Shown in pieces: positions 18,565-26,503 of a stretch of 64,000 nt of DNA. The number at the start of each line of letters is the position of its first letter. Position 1 is the stretch's first letter. The DNA is from an uncultured Bacteroidales bacterium (lineage in GTDB: Bacteria; Bacteroidota; Bacteroidia; Bacteroidales; Paludibacteraceae): positions 105,378 through 169,377 of the forward strand of contig CAMUYI010000003.1 in assembly GCA_947164985.1 (NCBI GenBank). The letters are read 5' to 3'. Position numbers and translations under genes: made by a program. The notes below the pieces were generated by a model. The model saw only the letters and a program-made list of their open reading frames with translations. It was not told the origin of the DNA and did no database searches.

Positions 18565-18598
18565 GAGCGGAGCATCTATGACACTCCGCTCCTCTTTC
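18565..18598 (-). terminator. Hairpin terminator after rplY
   Basis: GAGCGGAG (18565-18572) pairs with CTCCGCTC (18584-18591). A moderate T-rich tail follows on the minus strand. Confidence 0.7.
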
Positions 18599-18631
18599 AT
18601 TCATTAATTCGTTAATTCCTTAACTCCTTAA

Positions 18632-19189
18632 TTAAGCTTGTTTGCTCTGGCGTGTTGCCTTCACCTCAGCGACGCAAGCGTCAGCAGGGTTAACGAACTG
18701 CAAGCCTTCTACCTTCACGTCAGCAACGGCGATCTTCTTACCAAGACCAAGCTCGGTAACGTCGATGTTGATACGATCAGGGAATGCGGTGTAGATACCT
18801 TTCGCTTTGAGTTTGCGCATGTTCTGAACCAGTTTACCACCGGCTTTAACACCTTCAGCAAGACCGTTCAGTTGGATAGGAATCTCAACTACTACCGGCT
18901 TCTTCTCATCTACTGCGAGGAAGTCAATGTGTAGCGTCTTACCATCAATCGGGTGGAACTGCAACTCTTTAACGATAGCTTTGGTCTTGGTGTCACCAAC
19001 AGTGAGATCAACGATCTGAGTGTCCGGGCTGTAGATCAGCTTACGAACGTCACCTGCTGCTACTGTGAAAGTGCAGCTCAGACCACAACCATAAATGTTG
19101 CAAGGAATCAATTCCTCTGCGCGGAAAGCTTTAGCAGCTTTCTTTCCGTACTCGCTACGCGGAGTACCTACTAATGCAAATTCTTTCAT
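18632..19189 (-). CDS. rplY: 50S ribosomal protein L25/general stress protein Ctc
   Basis: 5S-rRNA-binding ribosomal protein of the long (Ctc) form. Length is 185 aa: an L25 beta-barrel (about 1-95; RSEYGKKAAKAFRAEELIPCNIYG) plus the C-terminal Ctc domain (about 96-180; VVVEIPIQLNGLAEGVKAGGKL). It ends in KATRQSKQA. The gene before pth follows common bacterial order. Confidence 0.96.
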   Translation of the reverse strand: MKEFALVGTPRSEYGKKAAKAFRAEELIPCNIYGCGLSCTFTVAAGDVRKLIYSPDTQIVDLTVGDTKTKAIVKELQFHPIDGKTLHIDFLAVDEKKPVVVEIPIQLNGLAEGVKAGGKLVQNMRKLKAKGIYTAFPDRINIDVTELGLGKKIAVADVKVEGLQFVNPADACVAEVKATRQSKQA

Positions 19190-19278
19190 AATTAAAAAAT
19201 TGTGTTACTCAATATGGGGCAGTAATTTTCCTGTGACGCTGCCCGTATCCCATCACACGAACCCCTTTTCATTAAATT

Positions 19279-19297
19279 CCCTCCCATGAGGGGAGGG
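19279..19297. repeat. GC-rich palindrome CCCTCCC/GGGAGGG
   Basis: CCCTCCC and GGGAGGG with a five-base loop, followed by cagggtgggg. There is no T run. It lies between rplY and the tRNA. It resembles dispersed GC-rich palindromes of other genomes; the second copy needed to show dispersal is not in this window. Confidence 0.5.
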
Positions 19298-19322
19298 TCA
19301 GGGTGGGGTTAATCCCTTTTTG

Positions 19323-19393
19323 TTGTCCACCGAGGAGTCGAACCTCGCTTCTCGGAACCAAAATCCGGTGTAATACCGATATACGAGTGGACA
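19323..19393 (-). tRNA. tRNA-Gln (anticodon TTG)
   Basis: On the minus strand: acceptor TGTCCAC/GTGGACA, discriminator A, T arm CGAGG-TTCGACT-CCTCG, and anticodon loop TTTTGGT giving UUG (glutamine). One mismatch closes the anticodon stem at 27-43 (C-A). CCA is not encoded. It has its own promoter with TAATTTTG at 19413-19420 (minus) 20 nt upstream. Confidence 0.95.
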
Positions 19394-19412
19394 GCACTTT
19401 CGAAAAAGCGTG

Positions 19413-19420
19413 CAAAATTA
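19413..19420 (-). promoter_or_regulatory. tRNA-Gln promoter -7 (TAATTTTG on minus)
   Basis: TAATTTTG on minus, with TTTGCGTATTTGAA at the -33 position. Confidence 0.75.
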
Positions 19421-19479
19421 CTACAAAAAATTCAAATACGCAAATATTTTTGCAAAAAAAATCAATTTTGTGTGCTTTT

Positions 19480-20820
19480 TTACCTTTTTTCGGCAAGGAA
19501 TCGTTTAATCAAGAATGTTAGGAAATACGGGAAAGTATAGAACGCACCATTCCAACCGATGTTTTTATAGCCCAGTTTGATGCCATAGTGTACATCGGGA
19601 TATGCATCCCATTTGATAAGGTTGTTCAACGAAGCAGTTGCTCCATCTTTGGCTTTGACTTCCACCGGAATCAGCGAATCGGCATCACGCACAAAATAGT
19701 CCATTTCCAACGAAGGGTTATCGTGTCGGTAGAAATACAACTGCTCATAACCGGACTTACGCAACATTTCGCCTACTACATTTTCATAGATGGCACCCTT
19801 GTATGTGCCGAAGTTCTTGTTAGCGCGCAAGTCCTCCTGTGCCTCTTTGTCCAGCGATGCAATAAGTAGGCCGGTGTCATGGTAATACAACTTATAGTAC
19901 TCCGGATTATAGTTGCCTTTCAGCGGCAGTTCCACGTTATTCAAACAATAGCATACGTTAATCACTCCTGCTTCTTTCAACCACTCAACGGCTCCGACGT
20001 ATTCTCTGTTGCGTGCGCCCTTAGCGATTTTGGAGATTTGGTATTTCTTATTATCTTTAGCAAGGAAGGTAGATATATGGTTATATACCGCCAAAATCTT
20101 GGACTTGTCTGTCTCCTTGGCGTACTTAGTGATATCTTCTTCGTAGTCCTTGAGCAACTGGCGTTGCAATTTGAGCGTACCCTCAAAATGTCCGTTGTCG
20201 ATGTACATCTTCACTACTTCCGGCATACCTCCGAGGGTCATATAGTCGCGGAAAAGATCCATCATTGTGTCCATCTCCAATTGCGAGAAAGGTTGCAATG
20301 TGATCATATGTTGATAGAGATCTTCTACTTGCTCGCGTGAGTAGCCTTTTGCCCAAAGGAATTCCTCAAAGTCCATGGAGTGCATTTCGAAGTCATCCTT
20401 GAAACCTACCGCATTGGATTCAATCTCTTCATAATAGATGCCCATCAACGAACCGGAACAGATGACGTCATAACGCCCATCCAAGCAGAAGGATTTGAGC
20501 GAAGTGGCACAATCCGGGCATTTCTGCAACTCATCAAAGAAGAGCAGCGTCTTATTGGGGATGAACTTCCATGAAGGCTCCAGGAGGGATATATTTTAGA
20601 TGATAGTATCCACTTCATAGCCATTATCAAAAATCGCTCGGAACTTCTTCTGAAGTACAAAGTTAATCTCAATAACCGACTCATAGTTCGCTTTGCCGAA
20701 AGCCCGGATAGACTCCGTTTTGCCAATTTGTCGTGCACCTTTTACAATCAAAGGTTTTCTCTTTGAGCTGTTCTTCCAATCTTGAAGATATGTATCTATC
20801 TTTCTTTCAAGGAGTTGCAT
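19480..20820 (-). pseudogene. AAA-family ATPase (DUF4143 type) interrupted by one stop codon
   Basis: Gene for an ATPase of the AAA_14/DUF4143 group, common in Bacteroidetes and often linked to mobile or defence-like gene sets, function unknown. The N-terminal half (20820 to 20599) has Walker A GARQIGKTES. It is cut by TAA at 20596-20598 after GYEVDTII, and the same frame continues at once with NISLLEPSWKF, Walker B-like LLFFDELQKCP, and the full C-terminal part to 19480 (DUF4143 with VEVKAKDG). No indel is needed: one nonsense change, such as AAA to TAA, explains it. The second half could be translated only from weak internal starts such as TTG at 20529. A sequencing error or a very recent mutation is equally possible. 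Confidence 0.88.
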
Positions 20821-20909
20821 ACTATAAAATCACATTTTTAGATATAAAAACAACCAAAAAATCACATTTTCGGCATATAAATTATGCCAAGAAATCACAA
20901 AATCCGTTG

Positions 20910-20917
20910 CGAAAGTA
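20910..20917 (-). promoter_or_regulatory. Promoter of the ATPase gene (TACTTTCG on minus)
   Basis: TACTTTCG on minus. TTTGCGTATGTCA lies at the -33 place and a run of eight A (minus strand) between them. Confidence 0.6.
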
Positions 20918-20950
20918 CTGCTTTTTTTTGACATACGCAAATATTTTTGC

Positions 20951-20978
20951 AAAAAAATGCAAATCACTCTGCATTTTT
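20951..20978 (-). terminator. Terminator after the LPP20-like gene
   Basis: AAAAATGCA and TGCATTTTTTT flank a nine-base loop on the minus strand. An AT-only stem plus T run, 84 nt beyond the stop codon at 21062. Confidence 0.6.
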
Positions 20979-21061
20979 GTCTCTCTTGCTTCTATTTACC
21001 TTTCATTCTCGCGAGCATCTCGCGACCATTACGGACGTCATAGATGGGTGTCTGCTCCGTT

Positions 21062-22129
21062 TTATTGCTGTATCTGCCCCTTGATAATTTCACTTATCTT
21101 GGGTGAGATGTCTTTGTATGCCTGACGAGCAGCTTGTTCATAATTGTGCGTGTGTCCGCCTTTCTCACTGATGGCATCCTCGTAAATACGCTGTCCTGTT
21201 GCTCCCTTCTCAATACTTATTTTTGCATCCACATAGGCGAAATACGAACTTACGCCTCCGAAGTCGCTCTTATTGTACTCTCTGGCAGTTGCAGTAATAG
21301 TTACCACCCAGTCCGCTTCACTTCCGCTCCGCACAAAGGTGCAGCCCATCGGACTCAATGCGCCTTGTATCTCGCCTTTCAATGCCGTATAGTTCTGCCC
21401 GAACATATAGGCATTGCAAATAAGATAGATGTTTATTCCGTTTTTGAGGTCGGCTATAACGCCCGTCAGACGGTGCTGCAATGTGCGTGTCTCTTGCAGT
21501 TGAAGCGTTTCTTCGTCGGCATTCTCATCCACGGCAGCGAGAATCTTCTGCGTCTCGTCGATCTCGTAGAACTGTGGCAAAGTCTTTTGCGCAAGTTCGC
21601 GTGCTTGTATCTTTTGTCCGCTTGTAATCAGTTGGTCTATCTGGTCAAGCGAAGTCTCTATCTTCGTCAGCCCGACCGTGATTTTCTTTTCTAACTGCCG
21701 GATAAGGGTGGCTTTCTTGACATACGCAAAAGCGGCTATCTCTCCCGTCTGCGGGTTGCGCCATGCCTCCACCTGCAATCCCGGTATCTCCATATCCACG
21801 TTGGTAGTAGTAGCCGAAGAAAACTCCCGTGCCGATTGCCGGAAAGTCCCTTCCATAGTACGCAAAGTTTGCGACAGAGCCTGATTGACGGTGGTATTCT
21901 GCACATGTACACGGATAGTACTTACCGCCTCCACTTTAGCAGCATTCTTCAGCCGCGACATAGCGGCTTCCATACTCTCTCCGTTTTGCCGTTGTCCCTC
22001 TGCAAAGCCGACAAAATACTGCCCTCTCGGATAATTAAAATCCCTGTCGCTGTCACTATACCAATTCGGCTGCTGCGCGACTGCCGTTAGCGATAAGGCT
22101 GAGAGCAAAAAGATTAATAGGTTCCTCAT
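21062..22129 (-). CDS. Secreted LPP20-like protein
   Basis: Periplasmic or outer-membrane-associated protein of 355 aa with a signal peptide (about 1-19, LTAVAQQ). The N-terminal half carries an LPP20-like pattern (YFVGFAEGQ, AAMSRLKNAAKVEAVSTIRVHV). The second half (about 215-350) resembles CsgG/LpoB-type modules, with VVTITATAREY and a final KISEIIKG. No lipobox. Its signal-peptide DNA is identical over 40 nt to that of the next gene. On the minus strand just after the stop, another frame reads on for about 22 codons and looks coding (TPIYDVRNGREMLARMKGK), so the end may have shifted. Precise function unknown. Confidence 0.75.
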   Translation of the reverse strand: MRNLLIFLLSALSLTAVAQQPNWYSDSDRDFNYPRGQYFVGFAEGQRQNGESMEAAMSRLKNAAKVEAVSTIRVHVQNTTVNQALSQTLRTMEGTFRQSAREFSSATTTNVDMEIPGLQVEAWRNPQTGEIAAFAYVKKATLIRQLEKKITVGLTKIETSLDQIDQLITSGQKIQARELAQKTLPQFYEIDETQKILAAVDENADEETLQLQETRTLQHRLTGVIADLKNGINIYLICNAYMFGQNYTALKGEIQGALSPMGCTFVRSGSEADWVVTITATAREYNKSDFGGVSSYFAYVDAKISIEKGATGQRIYEDAISEKGGHTHNYEQAARQAYKDISPKISEIIKGQIQQ

Positions 22130-22139
22130 ATATACAAGT

Positions 22140-23351
22140 TTATTTTAAACTGAAGTTAATCGGTACCGTGTATCTTACGCGTACGGGTTTACCACGTTGC
22201 TGACCGGGTTTCCATTTAGGCATCGATTTGATAACGCGAACGGCCTCTTTATCCAGCGAGGGATCGCCACCCGAACGGACTACCTCTATATCTATGATAG
22301 CACCGTCCTTGTTCACCACGAACTGGCAGATCACACGACCTTGGATACCATTCTCCTGTGCGATAGCAGGATATTTTACGTTCTCGCTCAGATATTTGAT
22401 GAGTGCTTGCTGACCTCCTGGGAACTCAGCCATATCCTCTACAACAGATAATACAGCATTGGGGTCTTCTTTAAAAGTTTGAGAATCTGCACCATCGGGG
22501 TTACCTTTTTGTATCAATGATATTTTCTTAATAATGCTCCCGTCTTTTATTGCTACATTAAAATAATTTGACCTATCATATTGAAAAGGATTTTCTTTGA
22601 TAGTAACTTTTAGGGTATTTCCATTACGACTAACAGAATACATAGATGCAGTTGGGTGCTGAACCTCCCAAGTGGTATCACAAGTGATGGTTACATATAC
22701 TACATTGTAGTCATATGAAACAATAAAAGAGGATTTATCTACTGATAGAGTGTGGTTTTTGTATGGTTGAGTTGGCAAATTGTTCGACTGAGCAATATTT
22801 TGATTAATGGAACTATTATAAGAAGGCGTGCTATTATTAGACGAACCTCCATACAATGATGTGTTTGAATTTGAAGTTGTAATTCCTAATAATGATTCGG
22901 CTACTTCTGCGCAGTCTTTGTACATTTGCTCGGGAGCGGTACCTGCCACTTTGGGAATAGAGGAGTTGGTAATACGACCAGTCACAATATCTACCAAATT
23001 AGCGTATACTAAGATATGTGTGGCGTCATAGTTGGTGACTTCTGCAATAAGAACATATTGCGCACCGGTCATCGCACCTAATTTCTTAATATCCGAATCG
23101 CTTACATAACCTGTACGCTGAAAATTGTGTTCTCCTGTTATTTGAGCCATATCAACACGATTGTAACCTTCATATCCTGCAACACGGTTTATACCAAAAG
23201 TAATACTTTGACGCAAAAGATTCTTTACGCCAAGATTAACATCTCCGACTTTATCTACCGTCTCTAGAATAGCTATACGTTTTACTTCATTTTGCTGCGC
23301 GACTGCCGTTAGCGATAAGGCTGAGAGCAAAATAATGAATAGTTTTTTCAT
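22140..23351 (-). CDS. CsgG-like/BACON/TonB C-terminal fusion protein
   Basis: Secreted protein of 403 aa with three recognisable parts. Residues about 20-155 are CsgG/LpoB-like (VKRIAILETVDKVGDVNLGVKNLLRQ, VAGYEGYNRVD, SDIKKLGAMTGAQYVLIAEV). Residues about 200-280 look like a BACON domain (LSVDKSSFIVSYDYNVVYVTI). Residues about 300-403 are a TonB C-terminal domain (AEFPGGQQALIKYL, then GRVICQFVVNKDGAIIDI and KPVRVRYTVPINF). The signal peptide is almost the same as its neighbours'. The TonB domain has no membrane anchor, so energy transduction is doubtful. It may dock to cell-wall or outer-membrane partners. Confidence 0.82.
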   Translation of the reverse strand: MKKLFIILLSALSLTAVAQQNEVKRIAILETVDKVGDVNLGVKNLLRQSITFGINRVAGYEGYNRVDMAQITGEHNFQRTGYVSDSDIKKLGAMTGAQYVLIAEVTNYDATHILVYANLVDIVTGRITNSSIPKVAGTAPEQMYKDCAEVAESLLGITTSNSNTSLYGGSSNNSTPSYNSSINQNIAQSNNLPTQPYKNHTLSVDKSSFIVSYDYNVVYVTITCDTTWEVQHPTASMYSVSRNGNTLKVTIKENPFQYDRSNYFNVAIKDGSIIKKISLIQKGNPDGADSQTFKEDPNAVLSVVEDMAEFPGGQQALIKYLSENVKYPAIAQENGIQGRVICQFVVNKDGAIIDIEVVRSGGDPSLDKEAVRVIKSMPKWKPGQQRGKPVRVRYTVPINFSLK

Positions 23352-23369
23352 TGTTATTAAGTTATAATT

Positions 23370-23999
23370 CTATTTCTTGCTCATTTCCTCTATCTGAGCC
23401 AATGTCTTTTTCTGCATTTGCTCCTTCCATGAGTACATATCTTTATATTGCCAAGTTGATTGCATAGCGGCTATAACATGACGGGCTTGGCACCGTAAAG
23501 CAATGGATTTGGGTACCCTTTTATATTTTAAGTAGATTTCTGCCCAATTCTTTCTGGTGCGAAAAATAGTTACCTCTTTGAAGAATTCCAATGTTTCTTT
23601 CTCGTACTCACAACTGCGGATAAAAGGTATTTCTTTTGTTCTATCGACTATATATATCTTGTTCCCATTTTGTCGTAAACAAGCGTGCATGCAACTAATT
23701 TCTTCTAATACTGACTGAGGAAGAATTAAATAGTATTTAAAGAAGAATTTACTTAATTCCCTATCTACTCTGCAAAAAGTTTCTTCTGTATATCCTTGGA
23801 GTTTTAAAGACAAAGGCAAAAATTCTTGTAAGCATGAAGCCAACTCTTGCGCCAATTCTTGATACTTGAAATATAGTTCTTTACTGAACTTATCTTGCTC
23901 CTTTTTACGGAAATATCTATAACTAAGCACAGCACCGATAATTATCCCTATTATACTAGCTATTGCTCCTATTAAACTTGTTATTAGCATGTTTGTCAT
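23370..23999 (-). CDS. Small membrane-anchored protein of unknown function
   Basis: Protein of 209 aa. One membrane helix at about 7-27 (LIGAIASIIGIIIGAVLSY) is followed by basic YRYFRKKEQDKF and a mostly helical cytoplasmic domain. It is rich in charged residues and has no known motif. It lies between the two CsgG-like fusion genes, 18 bp upstream of one. The codon content is visibly more AT-rich than the housekeeping genes, as for the next gene, which suggests insertion. I do not recognise a family. Confidence 0.7.
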   Translation of the reverse strand: MTNMLITSLIGAIASIIGIIIGAVLSYRYFRKKEQDKFSKELYFKYQELAQELASCLQEFLPLSLKLQGYTEETFCRVDRELSKFFFKYYLILPQSVLEEISCMHACLRQNGNKIYIVDRTKEIPFIRSCEYEKETLEFFKEVTIFRTRKNWAEIYLKYKRVPKSIALRCQARHVIAAMQSTWQYKDMYSWKEQMQKKTLAQIEEMSKK

Positions 24000-24009
24000 A
24001 ATTACAACT

Positions 24010-24108
24010 TTATTCTTTTTTATAACGAGGCAAACGATGATTACAGAAATCCGTAATCTCCAGTTGTGCTGTTAAAGGTATTGACAAATATTTCTTTTCT
24101 ATTTGCAT
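24010..24108 (-). CDS. 32-aa ORF resembling the start of a radical SAM protein, with strong SD
   Basis: ATG at 24106-24108, stop at 24010-24012. AAGGAGGT lies at 24121-24128, an unusually good Shine-Dalgarno for Bacteroidales, 12 nt before the start. The peptide contains PLTAQLEITDFCNHR, which reads like the N-terminal approach to the CxxxCxxC cluster of SPASM/radical SAM enzymes, but the next cysteines are lost (LPRYKKE stop). It could be a frameshifted remnant or a real small peptide. Confidence 0.45.
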   Translation of the reverse strand: MQIEKKYLSIPLTAQLEITDFCNHRLPRYKKE

Positions 24109-24173
24109 AATTATTTATCAACCTCCTTGGGTTATAATATTATACAAAAAGATTACCATAGAAAAACTATTAA

Positions 24174-25091
24174 CTACTGTATTAAACGTACGCAGCATGC
24201 AACACAGTCATCTTTATATATGTATAGACTACTATATATATGAATAATATCATGCTCGTTGCTTGCATATCCAGCATAATATGCACTGTGATTATTATTA
24301 TTTGGAGTAGAAGACCAATATGCGGCACACTCTCCATTTCCTCCGCGTATAAAACTACCGTCACAGTATGCCCAATTGGTATTAGTGATAATAATAAAAT
24401 TTCCATTGGGACCAGTACCCTTCATTCCATTACCAACCCACTGCCATTGACAATACTGTCTCAATTCTTCCCATTGTTCTTTAGAAGGTATACTTTCCCC
24501 AAATTTAGAAATTGCCTGTTCAAATGTATAGAATCCGCCTTCCTCATTTTTATCTTTCCATAATGTTCCACTAGGTAATCCTAAATCTACTAAACCGCGT
24601 GCCTTTAAATTATCTCGATATTGAGCCTGCTCTGCAAATGAGCCCTTTGATAAATTATCAGCGATCTCTCCTGCCAATTTAAGAAGTGAATTCATGTTAT
24701 TTATCTCCCCACTTACATTATGAGCATTCTCTATTTCTGCTGTTTCTACATTTATGAGTCTGGCAGATATATATTTTTCTCCAAAAACATCAGACATGTC
24801 AGCGACACATACATAGTTGACGCCGAATTGAACACCTAAACGAGCAATATCTCTGTCGTTAACAGCTCCTGACCGTTGATACCCCTGTTCTTTGCTTAGC
24901 TCTGCCAAGAAACTTGATGTGCGTTCAACAGCAGTATACTTGCCACTCTTGGCAAATGCTGCTACTAATTGGTCACCAAGCACTTTACTTACTCCGGATT
25001 GTTCTCCGGTTACATACACAGCCACTTTCTTTTGCTGTGCTACTGCCGTCAGCGAGAGGGCTGAAAGCAAAATGATGAATAGGTTTCTCAT
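24174..25091 (-). CDS. CsgG-like/FISUMP (Fib_succ_major) fusion protein
   Basis: Secreted protein of 305 aa. Signal peptide about 1-19 (LTAVAQQ). Residues about 20-160 are CsgG/LpoB-like (KKVAVYVTGEQSGVSKVLGDQLVAAFAKSGKYTAVERTS, VQFGVNYVCVADMSDV). The C-terminal half (about 165-305) is a FISUMP-type domain: VDLGLPSGTLW, PSKEQWEELRQYC, AAYWSSTP, and a final CCVRLIQ. FISUMP domains are common on Bacteroidetes and Fibrobacter surface proteins and are of unknown role. The gene is AT-rich compared with its neighbours. It probably binds a periplasmic or surface partner. Confidence 0.82.
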   Translation of the reverse strand: MRNLFIILLSALSLTAVAQQKKVAVYVTGEQSGVSKVLGDQLVAAFAKSGKYTAVERTSSFLAELSKEQGYQRSGAVNDRDIARLGVQFGVNYVCVADMSDVFGEKYISARLINVETAEIENAHNVSGEINNMNSLLKLAGEIADNLSKGSFAEQAQYRDNLKARGLVDLGLPSGTLWKDKNEEGGFYTFEQAISKFGESIPSKEQWEELRQYCQWQWVGNGMKGTGPNGNFIIITNTNWAYCDGSFIRGGNGECAAYWSSTPNNNNHSAYYAGYASNEHDIIHIYSSLYIYKDDCVACCVRLIQ

Positions 25092-25118
25092 ATTCTTTTC
25101 GTATTTTTATTTAGTGCA

Positions 25119-25146
25119 GCCGAGGGAGGTATCAGCCCCCCTCGGC
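25119..25146. promoter_or_regulatory. Intercistronic GC-rich hairpin
   Basis: GCCGAGGGAGG (25119-25129) pairs with CCCCCCTCGGC (25136-25146), one mismatch, six-base loop. No T run follows on the minus strand, so it may protect mRNA ends or pause rather than terminate. Confidence 0.6.
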
Positions 25147-25160
25147 GCTATTCAGCCTAT

Positions 25161-25952
25161 TTATTGGTTGATTATCTCTTGCAGAGACTCCTCAGACTGA
25201 TTCTTGAAGTGATCGTCAAACTCTTTCTTGAACGACTGATAATCACCATCTATCTTCAACTCATCATCTTTCTGAATACCCTCATAAATAGGTTTGAGCA
25301 ACTGATCCTCTCCTAACTCAATGACCATATAAGTTTTGAAAATACGCTCACCATTCTGCACGTATGTCATGGTTTTACGGCAAGCCACACGGAAACCGGT
25401 TGCTTGGTCAACCTCAGACATTGTCAAGCCTTCTACACGACGCAAAGACTCACGCTTCAAGTTCTGACGGACAGATTTCTTGTAGTTCATTAATAATGCT
25501 TGTACCTTGGTTGAGATTTGCGAACCTAACTCTTCCAATGCTGCCGAGCGTGCCATTTCAGCGGATAATTGTTGCTCCAGATCTTCGCCTATACCACGTG
25601 CTTGGATGAGTTCAGCCGTGCTCGCATATTCCATACACGGCTCATTGAACTCTTTTTCTTCTAATGCGGCTGCTTCTTCGGCTTTTTTCTGTTTGGCTTT
25701 TGCTTCTGCCTCTGCTGCACGGCGATCGGCTTCCTCCTTAGCTGCTTTTTGCTCAGCTACTTTACCCGCATTGGCAATGCTATCCATGCGGAGTTTGTGT
25801 TTCAGTTCTGCTTCTTCGCGTTGTTGCTTTTGCTCCATTTCCCATTGAGCCTTTTTTGCTGCTTTTTTGTCTTTGCGACTTTGCGCATTTACCGGCATGG
25901 CTACTGCCAATGACATTGCTACTACTGTAGCAAGTAACATGATCTTTTTCAT
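25161..25952 (-). CDS. Secreted coiled-coil protein with LPP20-like domain
   Basis: Protein of 263 aa. Signal peptide about 1-24 (AMPVNAQ). Then a long, charged coiled coil (about 25-100, rich in K, E, A). Then an LPP20-like domain (about 108-215; TAELIQARGIGEDLEQQLSAEMARSAALEELGSQISTKV) that matches the one at 21062-22129 in kind. First gene of the cluster and preceded by a long untranslated region with a candidate structured RNA (26067-26366). Probably periplasmic; function unknown. Confidence 0.75.
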   Translation of the reverse strand: MKKIMLLATVVAMSLAVAMPVNAQSRKDKKAAKKAQWEMEQKQQREEAELKHKLRMDSIANAGKVAEQKAAKEEADRRAAEAEAKAKQKKAEEAAALEEKEFNEPCMEYASTAELIQARGIGEDLEQQLSAEMARSAALEELGSQISTKVQALLMNYKKSVRQNLKRESLRRVEGLTMSEVDQATGFRVACRKTMTYVQNGERIFKTYMVIELGEDQLLKPIYEGIQKDDELKIDGDYQSFKKEFDDHFKNQSEESLQEIINQ

Positions 25953-26066
25953 GATTTTGATAATTTAATTTATATTCGCCTACTCACTTGTGGCTTTTCG
26001 GCATTCTCCATTTGGGTTATATTCTAATTACATACATAATGTTCGCGCGTTCGTATATACATGCAC

Positions 26067-26101
26067 AAAAAAGCGCAGACTTCGCTATTGCTCATCTACG
26101 C
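26067..26101 (-). terminator. Rho-independent terminator of the 26.3-kb RNA
   Basis: On minus: GCGTAGA and TCTGCGC pair (one G-U) over a 15-base loop and are followed by six T. It is 115 nt before the start of the gene at 25952, so it ends a separate RNA or attenuates that gene. Confidence 0.8.
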
Positions 26102-26123
26102 ACAAGGGTCTTAGCACTTACCC

Positions 26124-26244
26124 ACTAGTCAAATAAACAACAATGAAACCTACGCCGATATGACAAACCGCCCGCTATGAAACAGCAGGCAGGCATGAAT
26201 AGTCATACCCGTAGGCGTAATTGCTTACTTTGCTTTTGACTAGT
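26124..26244 (-). ncRNA. Rod-shaped inverted repeat (core of the candidate RNA)
   Basis: Perfect 10-bp ends (26124-26133 with 26235-26244) and three inner stems: 26149-26154/26210-26215, 26159-26164/26202-26207 and 26170-26175/26185-26190. The nested order with small internal loops is that of a single folded RNA. It could also be a 121-bp MITE-like element; no target duplication is seen. Confidence 0.7.
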
Positions 26245-26371
26245 TTTGAATTTGAAAAAGTGTGCTAAGCTTTCTGTGCGTCAAATACAAAGCGTCAATA
26301 AACGCCATTCAATATGTCAAAAATCCACCCTAAAGAAGAGACATATCCCCTCCAACGTAGATTTTCGACTG

Positions 26372-26379
26372 CAAAGGTA
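26372..26379 (-). promoter_or_regulatory. Promoter -7 of the 26.3-kb RNA
   Basis: TACCTTTG on minus, preceded by TTGCGTATGTCA and a T tract, like recA's promoter. Confidence 0.85.
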
Positions 26380-26484
26380 CAACAAAAAAATGACATACGC
26401 AAGAGCGCACGTCATTTTTAGCGATTTTTCTTGTCTTGGTCATCTCCCGGTCTTCTCCCGCTCACCGGTCGGTGGATGCTTCTG

Positions 26485-26503
26485 ACAGCTGAAAGCTGAC
26501 GGC
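26485..26503. repeat. Short array of gctgaaa/gctgacgg words
   Basis: Two to three ctga words after tyrS. Same class as the array at 34040-34112. Confidence 0.5.

Larger units (their letters stand above)
26067..26366 (-). ncRNA. Candidate structured RNA or attenuated leader, about 300 nt
   Basis: It begins at a strong promoter (TACCTTTG on minus at 26372-26379) and ends at the terminator 26067-26101. There is no convincing reading frame. In transcript order: a segment (26330 to 26255) related to the leader family at 57.7 and 61.6 kb (CATATTG, then AGAAAG..CACAC and five T); a rod with outer stem ACTAGTCAAA/TTTGACTAGT (26235-26244 with 26124-26133), middle stems CCTACG/CGTAGG and TATGAC/GTCATA, and apical GCCTGC/GCGGGC. 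Signatures of tmRNA (tag frame, T arm), RNase P (GGAAAGTCC) and SRP RNA are absent. A 6S-like rod cannot be excluded. Confidence 0.6.

Noticed and set aside
26067..26366. tmRNA, RNase P or SRP RNA
   Set aside because: No tag reading frame or T arm, no GGAAAGTCC core and no SRP tetraloop region were found in the sequence.
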